A DNA stretch of 22,522 nucleotides from a virus. Of this stretch, positions 21,060-22,522 are shown piece by piece (position 1 is the stretch's first letter; each line of letters opens with the position of its first letter). Position numbers and translations under genes: made by a program. Below the pieces are notes generated by a model. That model was not told the DNA's origin. It was given only the letters and a program-made list of their open reading frames with translations, and did not search any database. The stretch covers positions 1 to 22,522 of IMG/VR virus record IMGVR_UViG_3300031565_000408. One strand, given 5' to 3'.

Positions 21060-21353
21060 TCACTTCGCCCTGGACGAGGCCCCGACCCGATCGGCCGGGG
21101 CCTTTCCTTTGCGCGGGCGGATGGAAAAGGGCACGTTCGCCGCGGCGAAGGCGGCGACCATGGCGCCCTGGGCGTCGGCGATCTTCTCCTGGGCTCGCCG
21201 GGCGAAGGTGCGGGCGGCGGCCAGGTCCTGGCGGATGGTGCGGATGGTGGTGCGCTTGGCGGCGTCGGCGACGGCCAGCTCGAGGCCGATCAGGCAGCCG
21301 CGGGCGATGCGGAGCTTGGAGAGGGCCCGGTTGGCTGGGCTCGTCTTGCTCAT
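21060..21353 (-). CDS. Small helical basic protein, unknown (97 aa)
   Basis: The product begins MSKTSPANRALSKLRIARGC and is mostly helical (LIGLELAVADAAKRTTIRTI, ARRAQEKIADAQGAMVAAFA), ending in a basic tail RPRKGKAPADRVGASSRAK. No membrane segment or metal site is seen. The ATG at 21353 overlaps the TGA of an upstream Arg/Pro-rich frame (ATGA) and has GGAG immediately ahead, which is too close for normal initiation, so translation by coupling is likely. It converges on the HARE-HTH gene. The function is unknown. Confidence 0.65.
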   Translation of the reverse strand: MSKTSPANRALSKLRIARGCLIGLELAVADAAKRTTIRTIRQDLAAARTFARRAQEKIADAQGAMVAAFAAANVPFSIRPRKGKAPADRVGASSRAK

Positions 21354-21676
21354 CTCCGGGCACGCCCTCCAGGCGGGGGTCCTGGGGTGGCCCGGGCGGG
21401 CGATCGGCGGCGGGGCGGGACTTGGCGGCGGCCGGCTGGGGCTTTGCTCACACGGGGCAACCTGGGGGGGGCTGGCGTGCCGGCCGGCCGGGGCGTCCGA
21501 AACCGTGGCCTGGGGGTCCCTGTTTGGCGGGCGACCTGGCGGCGTCGGGCCCCGGGGCCGCGACGCGGGGTCCCTGTGTCGCACGGGCGGGCGATCGGCC
21601 GCGGGGCGGGCCTCCGGGCGGCCCGGGGGGTTCGAGCTGACACGGGGCGACCTGGGGGTTTCGGCCTGGTGGTCAT
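21350..21676 (-). CDS. Arg/Pro-rich ORF linked by ATGA overlaps on both sides (108 aa)
   Basis: This frame starts with ATG 21676, overlapping the stop of the ParB-like gene (ATGA), and stops at 21350 overlapping the ATG of the 97-aa gene (ATGA). Two such junctions at both ends of one open frame are unlikely by chance and point to a translated, coupled gene. The product (starting MTTRPKPPGRPVSARTPRAA) is about half arginine and proline, disordered and strongly basic, and is encoded by DNA with a 190-bp-spaced direct repeat. It may be a degenerating or fast-changing nucleic-acid binding tail. The alternative is repetitive non-coding DNA that happens to be open in GC-rich sequence. Confidence 0.4.
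   Translation of the reverse strand: MTTRPKPPGRPVSARTPRAARRPAPRPIARPCDTGTPRRGPGARRRQVARQTGTPRPRFRTPRPAGTPAPPRLPRVSKAPAGRRQVPPRRRSPARATPGPPPGGRARR
21393..21468 (+). repeat. Direct repeat, unit 1
   Basis: CGGGCGGGCGATCGGC (from 21393) and, 53 bases on, GCTCACACGGGGCAACCTGG (from 21446) recur in the same order and near-same spacing about 190 bp further right. The sequence between the matching blocks is diverged. The two units together fill the stretch between the ParB-like and the 97-aa gene. Confidence 0.65.
21584..21658 (+). repeat. Direct repeat, unit 2
   Basis: This is the second unit: CGGGCGGGCGATCGGC (from 21584) followed by GCTGACACGGGGCGACCTGG (from 21636), matching unit 1 at 21 of 23 positions in the second block (compared over 23 bases). 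Such a spaced duplication may have arisen by tandem duplication of about 190 bp. It could serve as binding sites for a ParB-like protein encoded next to it, which is speculation. Confidence 0.65.
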
Positions 21677-22398
21677 CGGTGTGGTTTCTTGCTGGGGGCC
21701 TTGCGGGCGGTCCCGGGGGCCCGGCGGGGGCGGCGGCCCGGGGCGGCCGGTTTCGGGGTGGTCCTCTCGGCCTGGCGGCCGGTGAAGGCCTGCCATCGCT
21801 GCACGATGACGTCGCAATAGGGCGGGTCGGTGTTGACCAGGTGGATCTTCGCCCCGTCGAGGAGGCGGTCGACGTCGGCGGCCTTGCCGGCGTCGCCGCA
21901 CAGGAGGCGGTGGTCGCCGAGGACGTAGAGATCTCCGGGCTGGGTCGTGGCCTTGTCGGGCGGCTCGGGGACGGCGTCGGGGTCGGTGAGGCCCTCGGCC
22001 AGGCCGGGCTCCAGCAGGCTGCCGAGCTGGTCGGCGGGAAATCCCAGGGCCTCGAGGTCAAAGTCGACGTCATTCAGCTCGCCCAGCTCGGCCAGGAGCA
22101 GCTCGTAATTCCAATCGGACAGGTCGGAGGTCTGATTGTCGGCGAGGCGGTACGCGCGCACCTGGTCGGGCTTGAGGTCGGTCGCGACGTGGACGGGGAC
22201 GCGTTTGAGCCCGAGCTGCTGGGCGGCCTTCCAGCGGGTGTGGCCGACGATGATGACGTCGGCGGCGTCGACGACGATCGGCTGGCGGAATCCGAACTCG
22301 CGGATCGACCGGGCGACGGCGGCGACGGCCGGATCGTTGACGCGGGGGTTGCCCGGGTACGGGCGGATCGACTCAATCGGTCGCAGGACCACCTTCAT
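21673..22398 (-). CDS. ParB-like nuclease-domain protein fused to a collapsed DNA methyltransferase (241 aa)
   Basis: Residues 1-95 are a ParB/sulfiredoxin-like domain: RPIESIRPYPGNPRVNDPAV, REFGFRQPIVVD, VIIVGHTRWKAAQQLGL, then YRLADNQTSD. Residues 153-194 match the opening of a beta-class adenine/cytosine-N4 methyltransferase (PGDLYVLGDHRLLCGDA, then NTDPPY at 189-194, the catalytic motif IV). The next residues CDVIVQRWQAFTG are what normally closes such enzymes (after ELDPxY). The roughly 200 residues between, including the SAM-binding FxGxG motif, are missing in frame, so it cannot be an active methyltransferase. The tail is basic (RRPRRAPGTARKAPSKKPHR). ATG 22398 has GGAGG ahead; the longer frame to 22506 lacks a good start signal. 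Confidence 0.8.
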   Translation of the reverse strand: MKVVLRPIESIRPYPGNPRVNDPAVAAVARSIREFGFRQPIVVDAADVIIVGHTRWKAAQQLGLKRVPVHVATDLKPDQVRAYRLADNQTSDLSDWNYELLLAELGELNDVDFDLEALGFPADQLGSLLEPGLAEGLTDPDAVPEPPDKATTQPGDLYVLGDHRLLCGDAGKAADVDRLLDGAKIHLVNTDPPYCDVIVQRWQAFTGRQAERTTPKPAAPGRRPRRAPGTARKAPSKKPHR

Positions 22399-22522
22399 GG
22401 CTGCCTCCAGGCCATCCGTGCCGCGCCGCGGAAGGCGGTTTTCTTTTGCGCCGTTCATTCTCGCCGGCGGCGGGGCGGGCGTCCAGGTGGCCGCGCAAAC
22501 AAACAAAAAGCGGCCGCGTGGC
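22399..22522 (-). other. Leader region of the ParB-like gene at the window edge
   Basis: The frame of the ParB-like gene stays open through most of this stretch, but no convincing upstream start exists; MNGAKENR at 22458 has a weak signal. On the minus strand GCGGCCGC followed by TTTTTGTTTGTTT (22489-22515) looks like the end of a terminator whose first arm may lie outside the window, closing a gene further right. Confidence 0.4.

Overview
The window is a 22.5 kb segment of a tailed-phage or prophage genome with siphovirus-like (long non-contractile tail) genes. It is very GC-rich. I infer a host in or near the Planctomycetota. The reasons are the type of ParB/DNA-methyltransferase remnant, the HARE-HTH protein, the small protein in front of the portal, and an 'attcgtgtaattcgtg' type of dispersed repeat, all of which I associate with planctomycete-like phages and genomes. 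This host assignment is from memory of families and not from a search. No integrase, endolysin, tRNA or rRNA gene is visible, so prophage and free phage cannot be told apart.

Late (structural) block, minus strand, about 18443 down to 1, transcribed right to left. It runs: two small Nu1-like HTH proteins; a large terminase (ATPase plus nuclease, carrying a third copy of the same HTH-like module at its N-terminus); a zinc-ribbon protein; a short AT-richer island bounded by a perfect 28-bp inverted repeat and holding two tiny ORFs; a pre-portal protein; a lambda-type portal; a fused maturation protease/Mu gpT-like major capsid protein; a DUF2190-type decoration protein with an extra C-terminal domain; a neck protein; a small beta-rich protein; a 527-aa beta-repeat protein; a tail-terminator candidate; the major tail tube protein; a small beta-rich protein; the tail assembly chaperone with a probable -1 frameshift extension; a cluster of small membrane/lipoprotein genes; an HK97 gp10-like protein; the tape measure; and two downstream tail proteins, the last cut by the window edge. 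Many junctions are ATGA/GTGA/TGATG overlaps, so the block looks like one translationally coupled operon with a few hairpins between genes.

Divergent plus-strand block, 18682-21057. An extended -10 sigma70-like promoter drives five small genes of mostly unknown function. The last one encodes a HARE-HTH winged-helix protein and is followed by a hairpin. Each gene-to-gene space holds a copy of a GC-rich, hairpin-forming repeat: three copies of about 74 bp are nearly identical and one is diverged. This cassette-like layout is the most unusual feature of the window.

Right-hand minus-strand block, 22398-21060. A ParB-like protein carries the remains of a fused DNA methyltransferase whose catalytic core has been cut out exactly at the DPPY motif. 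It is followed through ATGA overlaps by an Arg/Pro-rich ORF lying on a 190-bp-spaced direct repeat, and then by a 97-aa helical protein.
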